Assembly (NCBI GenBank): GCA_965371445.1
Contig: CBDUYN010000014.1
Coordinates: 35,382 to 99,381 of the forward strand
DNA from: DASWIG01 sp965371445
Lineage (GTDB): Bacteria > Acidobacteriota > Thermoanaerobaculia > Multivoradales > J023
Direction: 5' to 3'
DNA length: 64,000 nucleotides
This document shows positions 18,158 through 27,612 of this stretch, piece by piece. The notes below the pieces were generated by a model, which worked only from the letters and a program-made list of their open reading frames with translations, had not been told where the DNA came from and searched no databases. Positions within the stretch are counted from its first letter, which is position 1, and every line of letters starts with the position of its first letter. A program made the position numbers and the translations under genes.

Positions 18158-18720
18158 TTAGCCGTGCGGCGGGTTTGCCAGCGTTTCAGATCGGCGCTGC
18201 GTCGCGCTCATACCCGGGTTTCCTCGGCGGCTTGGAGGACATGTTCCAGCTCGGTTTGCGCCACCTGCGGCCGTGGCGAGGTCGTAGTGGGCCAAGGTGT
18301 CGGTGTGGCGCATGACCCCCAGGGCGGCCTGCCAGTGGGCTTCGATCGCCGGCTCGGTGAAGAAAGCGGCCGCTTGAGGCCAGCGGGTTCGAGATGGAGG
18401 CGGGTGGCGTCGCGATCGAGGCCGCGCAAGCAGTAGCGGACGGTGCTGCGCTGAGCGAGTGGCGAGACGCACGTGCCGTCCCCGTCGAAGTTGGTCAGTA
18501 TGGGCAGCAGAGCCAGTACGTCGGGGCGCATGCCCTGGGCCTGGTCGATAACGAGCAGCACCGTGATGTGGCGCTCGTCGGCGAGCCGGCCGACCTCCTG
18601 CTGGATAACGCGCAGCGTCAGGGCTCGCCACCACCTGGGCTCGAGCCCGAGCCCGAGGGCGATCTTACGGCAGGAGTCGGCCGGGTTGGCGGTGTCGTGA
18701 ACGTGGCCGCGGAACGGTCT
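18158..18720 (-). pseudogene. Remnant of ExeA-type AAA ATPase from an insertion sequence
   Basis: Reading the minus strand, NPADSCRKIALGLGLEPRWW and then LADERHITVLLVIDQAQGMR followed by PDVLALLPILTNFDGDG are visible. This is the Walker B region of the ExeA/TniB-like ATPases that accompany some DDE transposases. The Walker A part is missing. Two or more frameshifts follow, after which HWQAALGVMRHTDTLAHYDLATAA in another frame continues the match. The usual Glu after Walker B Asp is Gln (IDQAQ). The gene is dead. Confidence 0.75.
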
Positions 18721-18904
18721 TGTCCCGAAGACCGATCCTTGACCGTCCGCGAGGCCCCTGGCGGAGACTAAGAGTTTCCGGTGGTACCATTACAACAGAC
18801 CCTTCGCCGACGCCGACAAGCCGCGGTTGGTCCTGCGGCGTTGGCTTGCCAACGCCTGGCCACGCTGATGCCTATCGCTGCGGCGGGCGACGCGGTAATC
18901 GCCG

Positions 18905-19012
18905 GAAGATGTCTCCGCGGAAATCACCGATGGTGGGCTGCACGGAAACTGCCAATGGCGGGGTACACGGAAATCACCAATGGCTATCCCTGCGGAATTC
19001 ACCAAGTAGAGA
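18905..19012. repeat. Short tandem repeats, probable transposase-binding end
   Basis: Four imperfect units of about 25-28 bases share the core CGGAAATCACCAATGG: GCGGAAATCACCGATGG, ACGGAAACTGCCAATGG, ACGGAAATCACCAATGG and GCGGAATTCACCAAG. Multiple short repeats of this type occur at the ends of IS21-like elements as transposase binding sites. They lie between the ATPase remnant and the transposase remnant, which fits a collapsed element. Confidence 0.6.
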
Positions 19013-19029
19013 CGATCTCTGGAAGCCGC

Positions 19030-19376
19030 TAACACCGGAATACACACACCGGGGGGTGCCGCGACGTAGAAGCGCTAGCTTGAGGGCGTCATGGAAGCAG
19101 GCGGAGCTCTCCCTCGGGTAGAAGGCGGCAAACGGCACCAACCTGGAGGCGTCGTCGAGGAATCCGTGCAGGTAGAATCCCGTACGCGCAGACATCCTTT
19201 GGCAGCAGAGCGTGGGTCACACAACGGCGCGGGCAGCGGATACGCCGGAGGGTGGCGCGCTCACCGGCCAGGTAGCGTTGGTACCAGCCATGGCCACGCA
19301 ACAGGCAGCCCAGGCAATCTGGATTGGGGCATGGCACCTCGGGGAGGGCTCCCCGTCGGGTGTGGGTAGAGATCAC
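19030..19376 (-). pseudogene. Remnant of DDE transposase
   Basis: On the minus strand a Cys-rich N-terminal piece reads CPNPDCLGC, HGWYQRYLAGERATLRRIRC and CVTHALLPKDVCAY, like the zinc-finger/HTH start of IS transposases. In another frame downstream, YLHGFLDDASRLVPFAAFYP then HDALKLALLRRGTPRCVY matches the integrase-core start of DDE transposases. The frames do not join and the rest is missing. Together with the ATPase remnant it forms a two-gene transposition unit. Confidence 0.7.
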
Positions 19377-19401
19377 TCAACACGAGCCGTGGAGCCTCAA
19401 C

Positions 19402-19600
19402 TGTGTATTCCGAGGCAAGCCGACCACCGTTCCGACGCTTCCGACCACCCTGGAAGAGGCCACGCACCCCCCTTGGGGGGAGAGAGGGAGAGCCGCTCCC
19501 AGAGCGGCTTTGCGGCCTTTCACGATGGAGCCGATGGAGCGAAGACGGAGGTGGTCGACTTGCGTCGGAATGGGTGGTCGGCTTCGTCGGAATACGCACC
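19402..19600. mobile_element. MITE-like element with long imperfect inverted repeats
   Basis: The left end (19402-19450) reads GTGTATTCCGAGGCAAGCCG then ACCACCGTTCCGACG. The right end (about 19549-19600), on the other strand, reads GTGCGTATTCCGACGAAGCCG followed by ACCACCCATTCCGACG. Each end carries two TTCCGA/CGACCACC units, as in IS21-type termini. The roughly 100-base interior has no gene and contains a CCGCTCCCAGAGCGG hairpin. It is best read as a non-autonomous element or two IS ends brought together by deletion. Confidence 0.6.
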
Positions 19601-19661
19601 AACGGATTCAGCTTGATCTGAAGCGTCAACTACCAGCCTCCTGCGATTCCTTCTCCTGGCT

Positions 19662-21398
19662 CTAACCCGGCAGAGAGACTCGGCTCGGTATGTATTTGAG
19701 AAGAAGCGCCTCACCGATTACGGGCAGTGAGATAGGTACGAAGCCATCCTCACTCCAGGTCAGGAAAAGAAGGTTGGAGTCATCGAGGGAGCTCGCAAAG
19801 TAGAAACGTAGCCGAGTCGGTCCAACCTCTCCAGCATCGAGAACCTCAACCTGAAAGAATTCTCGATCGAGCACCTCGCCAGGTAACAGTTCCTTTTCCG
19901 GCGGCCATCCAACTTCGAAAGGAGTCGCGATCATCTCTCCACCAAGCACCTCAAGTTCGGCTGTGCTTGACCCAATACGGGTAATCCGGTGGTCAAAGGG
20001 TGCTGTAGTGAGCACGTGCCAGTTTTTTCGCGAAGTGCCGTGCATGTAATCGAGAAAGACCGGTCCATAGAATAGGGTCATGATGTCGGGCGCATTGAGG
20101 ACTATCACTTCACTGCGACCGCTCTGCGGATCCCACTCGGGAACTTGGGCCACCATCTGCGAAATGGCCTCACTCATCCCGCTTAAGCTCCTTGGCAAGA
20201 GAATGCGCCCAAGGGCCGCTCCACCGACATGGGCGAGCACGAATGCCACCGCCAAGGCTACTGCAATCCAGCGCCAACGGCCAGCCGAGCGCCACCACCG
20301 CCTGCGGAGAAGATGAAAGAAAGCGGCGAGAAGGACCGCAAGGCCGAACATAGGGGCAAGAAGCTGGCGGTGTGAGGGCCAAGTCGCAACTTGTGGGAGC
20401 GAGGCGAGAAAGGAGCCGGTGGCGAGCCATCGGAGATGCCGCTGCTCCGTCGCTGAAAACGACGACCAGCCAGCGAGCAGGGCGGCGGCCAAGCCGAAGA
20501 TCGCGAGGTATCCTAGCACCGCAACCCACGGCCGCAGAGAGGGGACGAGCCACAGGTCCGGCAAGATGCCCGTAAGTGCGCCTCCTAGAAGGGCTGGGAG
20601 GCGGGTCACGCTGGTCTCCAGGAATGCCAGCGGCTGCGCACCCGGATCAATGTAGATTCCCGCGTCTTTGAAGCCATAGCCCATGGCCCGGTACCAAGCC
20701 ACGTAGCCGATGCCGATGAGCAGGGGAGGTACGAGTCCGAGCCAGCGTCGACGGCCCCCACTCCGGTCAGCAAAAAGCTCGTATGCGCCCGCGTAAGCAA
20801 GAAGAGTGAGGCCGGTCTCCCCCGCCATGAGACCGAGAGCGAAGCCCGCGACGGAAAGAGGTAGGCCAGGTCGCCAACCTTCCTCCCGCCAGCGAACATG
20901 AGCCGCGAGGCCCGCAAGACCCAACGAAAACGACACCAGTGCGTGGCGGTTCGCGATCCAGCCAACGGGGAAAGCCTGGCAATCATCAACCGCGAACAAG
21001 AGCAACGCCACCGGCGCGAGTCTCGGCAGGATTCTTCGGTAGAGGCGGGCTGTCAGTATGAGGAGTACGAAGAACCACAGTAGAGAGTGGAGGTAGTAAC
21101 CCGGCGCCCAACGACCGAAGAGCAGGTGGTCAAGGCGCAACAGAGAGCTGGATAGGACCCGGAAGAAGGAAATCGAGGCCCCCGACGATGCCCACCAGGG
21201 AAGCTGGGCCTGTTCGATCAGACTCGCGTAGACGTCAAAGTCGTTGGTGTTCTCGGGGTACCACTCCTCGACCAGCGAGAGGATCAGGAGATCGTCTGTG
21301 ATGAAGTTCTGGTGAAAGCTTGCAAGGCTCAGGGCGAGGCCAATGGCGATGAGAGCCGCGGTGCTACGGGGGTGGCTTAGGACACGTTCGAATGGCAT
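19662..21398 (-). CDS. Polytopic membrane protein, glycosyltransferase-like, function unknown
   Basis: 578 residues with roughly ten hydrophobic helices through residue about 410, then a soluble C-terminal domain of about 165 residues. The first loop after TM1 has FHQNFITDDLLILSLVEEWY, whose acidic pair sits where GT-C glycosyltransferases carry their catalytic Asp. VGWIANRHALVSFSLG later resembles other GT-C-like bacterial membrane proteins. The ATG at 21398 follows AGGAGATCCTTCC. It stands alone among transposon debris, so context gives no substrate. Confidence 0.7.
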   Translation of the reverse strand: MPFERVLSHPRSTAALIAIGLALSLASFHQNFITDDLLILSLVEEWYPENTNDFDVYASLIEQAQLPWWASSGASISFFRVLSSSLLRLDHLLFGRWAPGYYLHSLLWFFVLLILTARLYRRILPRLAPVALLLFAVDDCQAFPVGWIANRHALVSFSLGLAGLAAHVRWREEGWRPGLPLSVAGFALGLMAGETGLTLLAYAGAYELFADRSGGRRRWLGLVPPLLIGIGYVAWYRAMGYGFKDAGIYIDPGAQPLAFLETSVTRLPALLGGALTGILPDLWLVPSLRPWVAVLGYLAIFGLAAALLAGWSSFSATEQRHLRWLATGSFLASLPQVATWPSHRQLLAPMFGLAVLLAAFFHLLRRRWWRSAGRWRWIAVALAVAFVLAHVGGAALGRILLPRSLSGMSEAISQMVAQVPEWDPQSGRSEVIVLNAPDIMTLFYGPVFLDYMHGTSRKNWHVLTTAPFDHRITRIGSSTAELEVLGGEMIATPFEVGWPPEKELLPGEVLDREFFQVEVLDAGEVGPTRLRFYFASSLDDSNLLFLTWSEDGFVPISLPVIGEALLLKYIPSRVSLPG

Positions 21399-22244
21399 GG
21401 AAGGATCTCCTTGTCGACCTGACCAGCCTATCCTACCGGTCCGCCGAGTTCCACAAACCGGCACACGGGATGGTTGAGAGAAGCCAGCCGGATTCCAGAT
21501 CGCCGGTCAGATCGTCGGCAAAGCGGTCGACGTGAGCTTCAGAACCATGGGTGTCGGCAGACATTATTGCGATAATGACATCTATTTGACTGCGGTGGAA
21601 GGTGCGAACGTCTGCTCCCTATGGCCACTCGCTATCGCCGAGACCTCGTCCTGGGAGCCGAATCTCGCACTGGGTGGTCCTGGAGAGATAGATGTCCTTC
21701 ATCCGTCATCCGCCCGCAAGGAGGGCGCTGTGCTCCACAGCACCGATGTCCACGCTCGGGATACCCGGCCGAGATCTTCGAGGTCCTCCGCCGGAGACGC
21801 GGAGGACATGAATGGACTGGAAGCGGGTTGATATGGGGTCTCGATGATCGCTCACATCTCGACACCTGGTGTAAACTCTCACGTTATTCGCGAGAGTTAT
21901 CCCACATTACGCCGCCTCATTATTTGGGGCGACTGAGGGCTGCATTTGACCGACCCCGGACCAATGCGAGGTGACGAGGACGACAATCGTCCCCTCGGCG
22001 CCAGGAGCGTATGGCGGTGCTCGGGGCTGTCAAGGCTTCCCTACGGCGCTTCGCGGCCTTGACAGCCCCTGCGCGCCGCCTTTTCCGGAAGGCGGCCGAG
22101 GGGGCGAAGAAATGGTCCCGTGCAGATTCAGCTCGGTTTGCGTTTCTGAATTGGCAATCCAGCGCCGCTGTCACATTTCGGCCAGCACAGGGTTGCCTAC
22201 AACGGCTACCCTGTGCGTAATTACGGAACGGTTATGCTTGCTCT
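21399..22244. other. 846-base non-coding stretch with several hairpins
   Basis: No supported gene. It holds a perfect 14-base inverted repeat, GGGGCTGTCAAGGC (22023-22036) and its complement (22056-22069), with a 19-base loop. A 9-base stem GTCCTCCGC lies at 21783-21807. A 7-base AACTCTC/GAGAGTT stem lies near 21873, and a small CATTAT/ATAATG stem near 21563. The density of stems suggests mobile-element debris or structured RNA, but nothing specific could be named. Confidence 0.4.
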
Positions 22245-22739
22245 TCAGAGATCGAGAACCATCCGAGTACCGTAAACTGTAAACGGGATCTCACCCACTG
22301 GGGTACCGTCTAGGAGCTTTAACACTCCGATGGCTTCACCGACGAAGGTCATGCCATCGTCACTCAACTCAATTAGCTCCGTGGTGTCGCCGAAGAAGGC
22401 CAGGTTCCCGCTCTCATCATAGATGAACTCACGGTTCTTTTCGACAAAAGTGCGGGAGCCCAACCTCTTCCAGACGCCGTGGGCGTTGACGTTAAACCGG
22501 GATGCACTAGTAGAGATGAATGTGCCATCTTTGAAGAAGGTCACCAAGGCGTGCGCCTCCTCGCCACCAAACGTGGCGGTCAAGTTCCAAGTTCCGGCTA
22601 AGTCATTCGACTTTGCATCATCACCATACGTCGCCAACGGAAGTACGATCATCAAAATCAGGCAGGCTACCGCAAGCCGAGACACTGTGAGCCAGCGCTG
22701 ATCGCCCATCATTCTCTCATTTTCACTATACAAAGACAT
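22245..22739 (-). CDS. Small secreted lipocalin-like protein
   Basis: 164 residues. After a short polar start (MSLYSENERMMGDQRW) comes a hydrophobic signal (LAVACLILMIVLPLATYGDD). The mature part begins LAGTWNLTATFGG and continues as repeated beta-strands (ALVTFFKDGTFIS, GVWKRLGSRTFVE, MTFVGEAIGVL). G-x-W near the start and the up-down strand pattern resemble lipocalin-like domains of unknown ligand. The ATG at 22739 has an excellent AAGGAGGTGAG ribosome site. It is an isolated single gene between repeat-rich stretches. Confidence 0.7.
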   Translation of the reverse strand: MSLYSENERMMGDQRWLTVSRLAVACLILMIVLPLATYGDDAKSNDLAGTWNLTATFGGEEAHALVTFFKDGTFISTSASRFNVNAHGVWKRLGSRTFVEKNREFIYDESGNLAFFGDTTELIELSDDGMTFVGEAIGVLKLLDGTPVGEIPFTVYGTRMVLDL

Positions 22740-23467
22740 CTTCTCACCTCCTTGGTTCAGATCCTGCGGATCGTTGAATAGTGTCAACGACCCTGCGGTT
22801 GCCACAGAAGCAAACTGTGGCCCGACAACTCAATCCCACGCTCGCCAATACACGGAGTATGCAAACACAGTGCCAATCATCTAAGTGCGCTGCGACTGGC
22901 TCTTCGTAGGTTGAAAGACGATTGAGGTGTCAAAATCTGGCAACTGCCCAAAACTGAGTTACGAAAATGTGTCAGTATTGTCGGCCAACGTCGCTGACAA
23001 GCGCTGGCGGGGATAAAAAAACGACTGAACAGTCGGTAGAAACGACCGAACGGTTGGTAGGTGCTCCTGTTCCTTCCGAAGGGATGGAGGCCAATCTTCG
23101 ATTCTACGGTCCCAGGATCTTAATGTTGACCTTAATGTTGAGCTCCTAGCTAGATCCTGTCCAGAAATGCTCGCCCGCGGCGGCACACTCACAGCTGAGC
23201 GCCTATATGTCCCGCGCTCAGCAGCGTCAGAGCACCCGGCCTTGAGTCCGCGGCGGCGCAAATAGAGCGGTAGTGTCAACAACGGTTTTGTTCTTAACGG
23301 AATCATCGGCGGGAGTTGGACACTTTTGACGGCTGGGCGTCCCGACTCCCGCGGCTGGCTCTGCTAAACAAAGCCAGCCCGGGGAGCGCTTGGCGACGAC
23401 CTCGAAGAGGAAGGTCGCCTCGGGCCGCTCCATTGGCGTGTGGCCGATCTTGTCGACTCATGTTGAG
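22740..23467. other. Non-coding stretch
   Basis: The first 30 bases hold the ribosome site of the lipocalin-like gene. The remainder has no open frame with plausible protein composition on either strand. Base composition is less GC-rich than the core genome. I see no tRNA, promoter pair or strong hairpin that can be defended. Confidence 0.4.
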
Positions 23468-23568
23468 TTTCACATAACTCGACTTATGTGGAGCACTTGG
23501 TTATGTGGAGTCGACAGCCGGAAACCCCGGCAAGCCGTGGAATCGACGGACGCCAACTCCACATAACC
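23468..23568. repeat. Cluster of TTATGTGGAG repeats beside a recombinase remnant
   Basis: Direct copies of TTATGTGGAG occur at 23484-23493 and 23501-23510. A looser reverse copy (CACATAACTC) is at 23471-23480, and an exact reverse copy (CTCCACATAA) is at 23557-23566. GGTTATGTGGAGT (23499-23511) and ACTCCACATAACC (23556-23568) form a perfect 13-base inverted repeat around 44 bases. The cluster lies 18 bases from the end of a tyrosine-recombinase remnant and is probably its element terminus or recombination site. Confidence 0.65.
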
Positions 23569-23585
23569 ACGCTGGTCGCCAGCTC

Positions 23586-23770
23586 TCACAGCGCCTCGAG
23601 CCAGTCGAGGATCGAGGTGTCTGAGCGCCATGCGGCCAGAGCTGGGGCGATGTCCGCAACAGGACCGAGTCGCGCGATGGCGGCGCGCCTCGCCTCAAGG
23701 TCGACGGCGGTGTAACGATTCGCGGTCTCCACGCTGGCGTGGCCTAGCCAGTAGCCTGGCGTGCCGCCGC
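23586..23770 (-). pseudogene. C-terminal remnant of a tyrosine recombinase
   Basis: The minus strand reads YWLGHASVETANRYTAVDLE, then ARRAAIARLGP and a short tail to a stop. L-G-H-x-S-V-x-T-x-x-x-Y is the conserved C-terminal box with the catalytic His and Tyr of phage-type integrases. The upstream two thirds, with the first Arg, is not recognisable, and the frame breaks near 23770. Recombinases with this ending are found in integrative elements carrying several recombinase genes. Confidence 0.7.
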
Positions 23771-24001
23771 GGGCAGGGCGAGCACCACATCGCGCAGGTC
23801 CTCGACGTGAAGCCGGAGGTAGACCCTGGACTCGAGAATGAGCGGCAGGATGGAGTCTTCCTCGACCGCGCTGAAGGCGGGCGGCAAGGAGTACCTCGCG
23901 CATGGGTTCGTCCCCGGTGCTTTCGGCCTCAACCTCGGTGTCACGGGCGCGCGCGGGAGTGGGGCCTGAGGCCCAGTGGCCTTTCTGATCCGCGATAGTA
24001 C

Positions 24002-24793
24002 CTATCCGGCTCTCCAACCCAGGAGATAGGTCACCCTGACCGGGGCACCTGGCACGGAAACGGTAGCGCTTTTCCACTTGAAGTCGGCCATGCCGGCCGA
24101 CCGTGTGAACTCCTCAAGCTCGGACACGGTGTACGTCCTGAGGCAGGAGACGACGCCGTCGAGAACCGCCGTCAGCGACACGAAGGGGATAACGAGTCCC
24201 CAGACCACGTTCCGCGGCCGCATCGGCCGGACGAGGAACGCGGTCGTAAAGACGGCCATAGGGAACGACAGGATCATCAGGGCGACATTCTTCCAGGATC
24301 TCTCGGTGTTCTCGAGAGCGATGAAGACGTCCGCAGTTCGCACCGTGTTGCGAAGGATGGTCTCCACCTCCGCGGGAGGAAAGTGGTGAAGACTCTCGAT
24401 CATCATCCGGGCCCGAGGCGCGTCCGCGGGCGGGTCAAGGGCGTCCACGGGCTCGGGGAAATAGTCGACAGCCCCGCCGTAGCGCTCCTTGATCTCTTCG
24501 CTCGCCGCCAGGTTGGGGTAGAGGTCGCTCAAGACGAGGCGTGGTCTGTCCGCGGCCTCGAGCAGGGAAGAGATTCGGCTCCAGACGGTCAGGGTCACCT
24601 CCCCCGACCCGGAGCAGAGGTCCAGAATCGCCTCCGGACGCGTCCTTTCGAGAAGCGTCCTGAGCTCGTCGGCGACGACATCATAGGGCTTCATCAGGCT
24701 GACCACCCGTCCCAGCGACAGCTGAAAGAGCTCCCGCCAGACGGCGGGGTACCAGGGTTGCTCGTGAAGCTCGATCAGGTGGAAGCGTCTCAT
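24002..24793 (-). CDS. Class I SAM-dependent methyltransferase
   Basis: 263 residues. Motif I is ILDLCSGSGEVT, with an acidic motif II in LVLSDLYPNLAAS and motif IV near MMIESLHHFPP. A hydrophobic hairpin (VALMILSFPMAVFTTAFLV and WGLVIPFVSLTAVLDGVV) interrupts the C-terminal half, so the enzyme is likely membrane-attached and acts on a lipid-like or membrane substrate. The start ATG at 24793 is the only sensible one. It has no operon partner; the divergent neighbour starts 200 bases away. Confidence 0.8.
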   Translation of the reverse strand: MRRFHLIELHEQPWYPAVWRELFQLSLGRVVSLMKPYDVVADELRTLLERTRPEAILDLCSGSGEVTLTVWSRISSLLEAADRPRLVLSDLYPNLAASEEIKERYGGAVDYFPEPVDALDPPADAPRARMMIESLHHFPPAEVETILRNTVRTADVFIALENTERSWKNVALMILSFPMAVFTTAFLVRPMRPRNVVWGLVIPFVSLTAVLDGVVSCLRTYTVSELEEFTRSAGMADFKWKSATVSVPGAPVRVTYLLGWRAG

Positions 24794-24994
24794 TTCGTCC
24801 TCCGACGGCGATCCTCAGGATAGCACGCCTCGGCCTATCCCTTCATCGGCGTCTGGCAGGCCTCTGCACGACCCTACCGTCCTTACTTCTTGGCTCGTCG
24901 TGGTTTCCGTCAAAGTGGAACGTGGGTTGGTTCGTGGTAGCCTACCGGAGTCCGCCATCGCGCGGAGAACCCCGCTCCTCTGGGAGGAAGACCT

Positions 24995-27475
24995 TTGAGA
25001 AGACAAAGCCTGCTTGTAGCCCTGCTGCTTCCGACCATCCTTCAAGGCGCCTTGGCGGCCGAATGGCCCGCCTTCCGCGGCCCGGGCTCCGACAACGCCT
25101 ACCGTGGCGAGGCGGTGCTCGGTAAGGCGAGCGCGCTCGGCCTGACGGTGACCTGGAAGCACGATCTCGGCTCCGGCTACTCGGGCGTGTCGGTGGCTTC
25201 CGGCCGCGCCGTCACCGCATTCTCCGACAGTACCTACGAGGTGTTGGCCGCCTTCGACGCCACGACGGGCAAAGAGCTCTGGCGTCGTCCCGTGTCGTCG
25301 ACCCACCGGGGACATGACGGCTCCCACGACGGCCCGATCTCGACCCCTCTGATCGTCGGCGACCGCGTCTTTTTCCTGAGCCCTTCAGGAGATTTTGTCG
25401 CGTTGGCTCTCGAGACCGGCGAGAGGGCCTGGTCGACCCACCTGGCGTGGGACCACGGTACCCTGCCGCCCCTTTACGGTTTCGGCACTTCGCCGCTCTT
25501 AGCCGATGGCGTCGTGGTTGTGGCGTCGGGCTCACAAGCAGGCCCGCCGGGCACCCCACCCGGCAGAGGGCCGGCCTTCCTTGGATTCGATCCCGTGAGC
25601 GGCGAGGTTCTCTGGAAAGCGGGGCAGGCGTCTGTCACCTACCAGTCGCCGATGCAGGCGAGCCTCGACGGCCGCCGTCTGATCCTCGCAGCGACCGATC
25701 TGCTCCTCTTCGGCCTCGAGGCGAAGAGCGGCGAGATCCTCTGGCAGCTCCCGCACCACGGGGAACTCTACCCTGGCCCCGGGCCTCTGGTCATGAACCC
25801 CGTCCAGGTGGGTGACGGGCGCTTCTTCGTCACCGACTCGCCTCACAGCTCAAGCGTCGTCGCGCTGGCGCCGGGCGAGGACGGCCGGATGTCCTTGAGC
25901 CGTGTCTGGTCGGAGCGCTCGATCCGGAACACCTACGCCATCCCCGTCTACCACGAGGGGTACCTCTACGCCTTTAGCAGCGGCTTTCTGATCTGCGTCG
26001 ACGCGGCGACCGGTAAGAGCGTCTGGCGTTCGCGGAAGCCCGGCGACGGATTTCCGATCCTCGTCGACGGCCACCTCGCCATCATGACGAAGAACGGCAG
26101 CTTCCACGTGGCGGCGGCCACCCCCGAGGGTTATGAAGAGATGGCGGGCCTCGACCTCTTCGAGACTTCGTGGACGCCCCCGAGCTTCGCCGACGGTCGC
26201 TTCTATGTCCGCGGTCTCGACGGCGTCGCCGCCATCGAGCCGCGGCCCGATGCCGAAACGGCGGCTGCCGAAGCCGCGGCGGCGGAACCGTCGAAGACGC
26301 GCTTCGCCCGCTTCCTCGACGAAGTGGCCAAAGCGTCGGACAAGGCGAAGGTCGTCGATCCGTTCCTCGCGTCGCAGGAGTCGTTTCCGGTGATCGAGGC
26401 CGACGACGCAGGCGCGGCCGGTGAAGTGGCCGTCCACTTTCTCTATCGGGGCGAGGCGGACGACATGGGCATCGCCGGCGACATGATCGCCACGCGGGTG
26501 GTGGAGCCGATGACCCGGATGGAGGGAACCGACCTCTTCTACTACTCGACCCGCTTGCTGAGCGATGCCAGGATCAGCTACCACTTCGTCAAGGACTTCG
26601 ACGAGCGGCTTTCCGATCCCAGGAATCCGCGCAAGGCGGTTATGGTGACGGACAAGGTCCTTTTGGACGTGACGGGAGAGGTCTCCTGGGTCGGCATGCC
26701 GGGATGGCAGGAACCGGCCCACCTCGGCGTGGCGCCGGAGGAGCGGCGCGGACGGATCGAGACCGTCCGGATCGAGCTTCCGGCAGCTCCGAACGCGCCG
26801 CCCGGCGCGGCGAGCGAGCGTCAGGTCGACGTCTACTTGCCGGCGGGCTACGATCGCGACGCTGAGCGCCGCTATCCGGTCGTCTACGTCCACGGCGGCA
26901 ACCAGGCGATCGAGCTGGGTGGCTGGAGGAGATCGCTCGACAACCTGATCGGCAGCCGCGTCGAGCCGGTGATCGTGGCGTTCATCTACGCGAGCAGCCG
27001 GGTGGAGCTCACCTTCGGTGCCGAGAACCTTTATTCCAAGGCGTTCGCGGAGGTGATCGTGCCGGAGATCGACCGCCGGTACCGGACCCTGGCGACGCCG
27101 GAGTCGCGGGGCAGCGTCGGCGCCGACGCGGCGGGCTACGTCGCCCTCTTCGGCGCCCTTCAGCATCCGGGGGTCGTCGGCAAGGTCGCCGTACAGTCGG
27201 CGTTCCTGCTCACCATGCAGATGGGGGTCCTGGACGTCGTCATGACACCGGCCGGGGAGACCGCGCCAATGTTCCATGTCGAGTGGGGGACGTACGACTC
27301 CCGGTCCGAAAAAGAGGCCTGGGACTACCGAGAGGGGAGTCAGGCGCTGGTGAAGCTGCTCGAAAGCCGCGGGTATCAGGTCACGGCGGGCGAGGTCCAC
27401 GACGGGTTTGAGTGGCCCGCCTGGAGGAACCGCAACGACAAGATCCTGGAGTGGCTGTTTCCGTTGGCGCCTTGA
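24995..27475 (+). CDS. Exported PQQ-type beta-propeller fused to an esterase-fold domain
   Basis: 826 residues with a signal peptide. Residues about 22-420 are PQQ/WD-like propeller repeats (AFDATTGKELWRRP, ALETGERAWSTHL, GFDPVSGEVLWKAG, CVDAATGKSVWRSR). An Ala/Glu linker is followed by an E-set-like domain (about 465-570) and a D-family esterase fold (about 580-826: RQVDVYLPAGYDRD, YPVVYVHGG). The nucleophile elbow, normally G-x-S-x-G-G, reads GADAAG, so Ser is replaced by Asp. The late His may be in EVHDGFEWPAWR. Translation starts at TTG 24995, seven bases after GGGAGGAAG; no ATG fits. It stands alone. Confidence 0.8.
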   Translation: MRRQSLLVALLLPTILQGALAAEWPAFRGPGSDNAYRGEAVLGKASALGLTVTWKHDLGSGYSGVSVASGRAVTAFSDSTYEVLAAFDATTGKELWRRPVSSTHRGHDGSHDGPISTPLIVGDRVFFLSPSGDFVALALETGERAWSTHLAWDHGTLPPLYGFGTSPLLADGVVVVASGSQAGPPGTPPGRGPAFLGFDPVSGEVLWKAGQASVTYQSPMQASLDGRRLILAATDLLLFGLEAKSGEILWQLPHHGELYPGPGPLVMNPVQVGDGRFFVTDSPHSSSVVALAPGEDGRMSLSRVWSERSIRNTYAIPVYHEGYLYAFSSGFLICVDAATGKSVWRSRKPGDGFPILVDGHLAIMTKNGSFHVAAATPEGYEEMAGLDLFETSWTPPSFADGRFYVRGLDGVAAIEPRPDAETAAAEAAAAEPSKTRFARFLDEVAKASDKAKVVDPFLASQESFPVIEADDAGAAGEVAVHFLYRGEADDMGIAGDMIATRVVEPMTRMEGTDLFYYSTRLLSDARISYHFVKDFDERLSDPRNPRKAVMVTDKVLLDVTGEVSWVGMPGWQEPAHLGVAPEERRGRIETVRIELPAAPNAPPGAASERQVDVYLPAGYDRDAERRYPVVYVHGGNQAIELGGWRRSLDNLIGSRVEPVIVAFIYASSRVELTFGAENLYSKAFAEVIVPEIDRRYRTLATPESRGSVGADAAGYVALFGALQHPGVVGKVAVQSAFLLTMQMGVLDVVMTPAGETAPMFHVEWGTYDSRSEKEAWDYREGSQALVKLLESRGYQVTAGEVHDGFEWPAWRNRNDKILEWLFPLAP

Positions 27476-27612
27476 GGCCGGGTGCGAACCAGGGCGCCTG
27501 GCAGGAGACGATCGCGATCCTGCGAAGTCCTTCCTCATCGTCCTTGTGCTACCATCCGCCCGGCTTCGGCCCTTGAGCTTACCTGGCCGACCCCCGAAGG
27601 ACAGCACCGCCG

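Noticed and set aside
18394..18771. 125-codon plus-strand open frame
   Set aside because: It is the antisense of the ExeA-like ATPase remnant, whose minus-strand match is specific.
21532..21831. 99-codon plus-strand open frame
   Set aside because: No ribosome site, no domain, and interrupted by a hairpin; composition unlike local genes.
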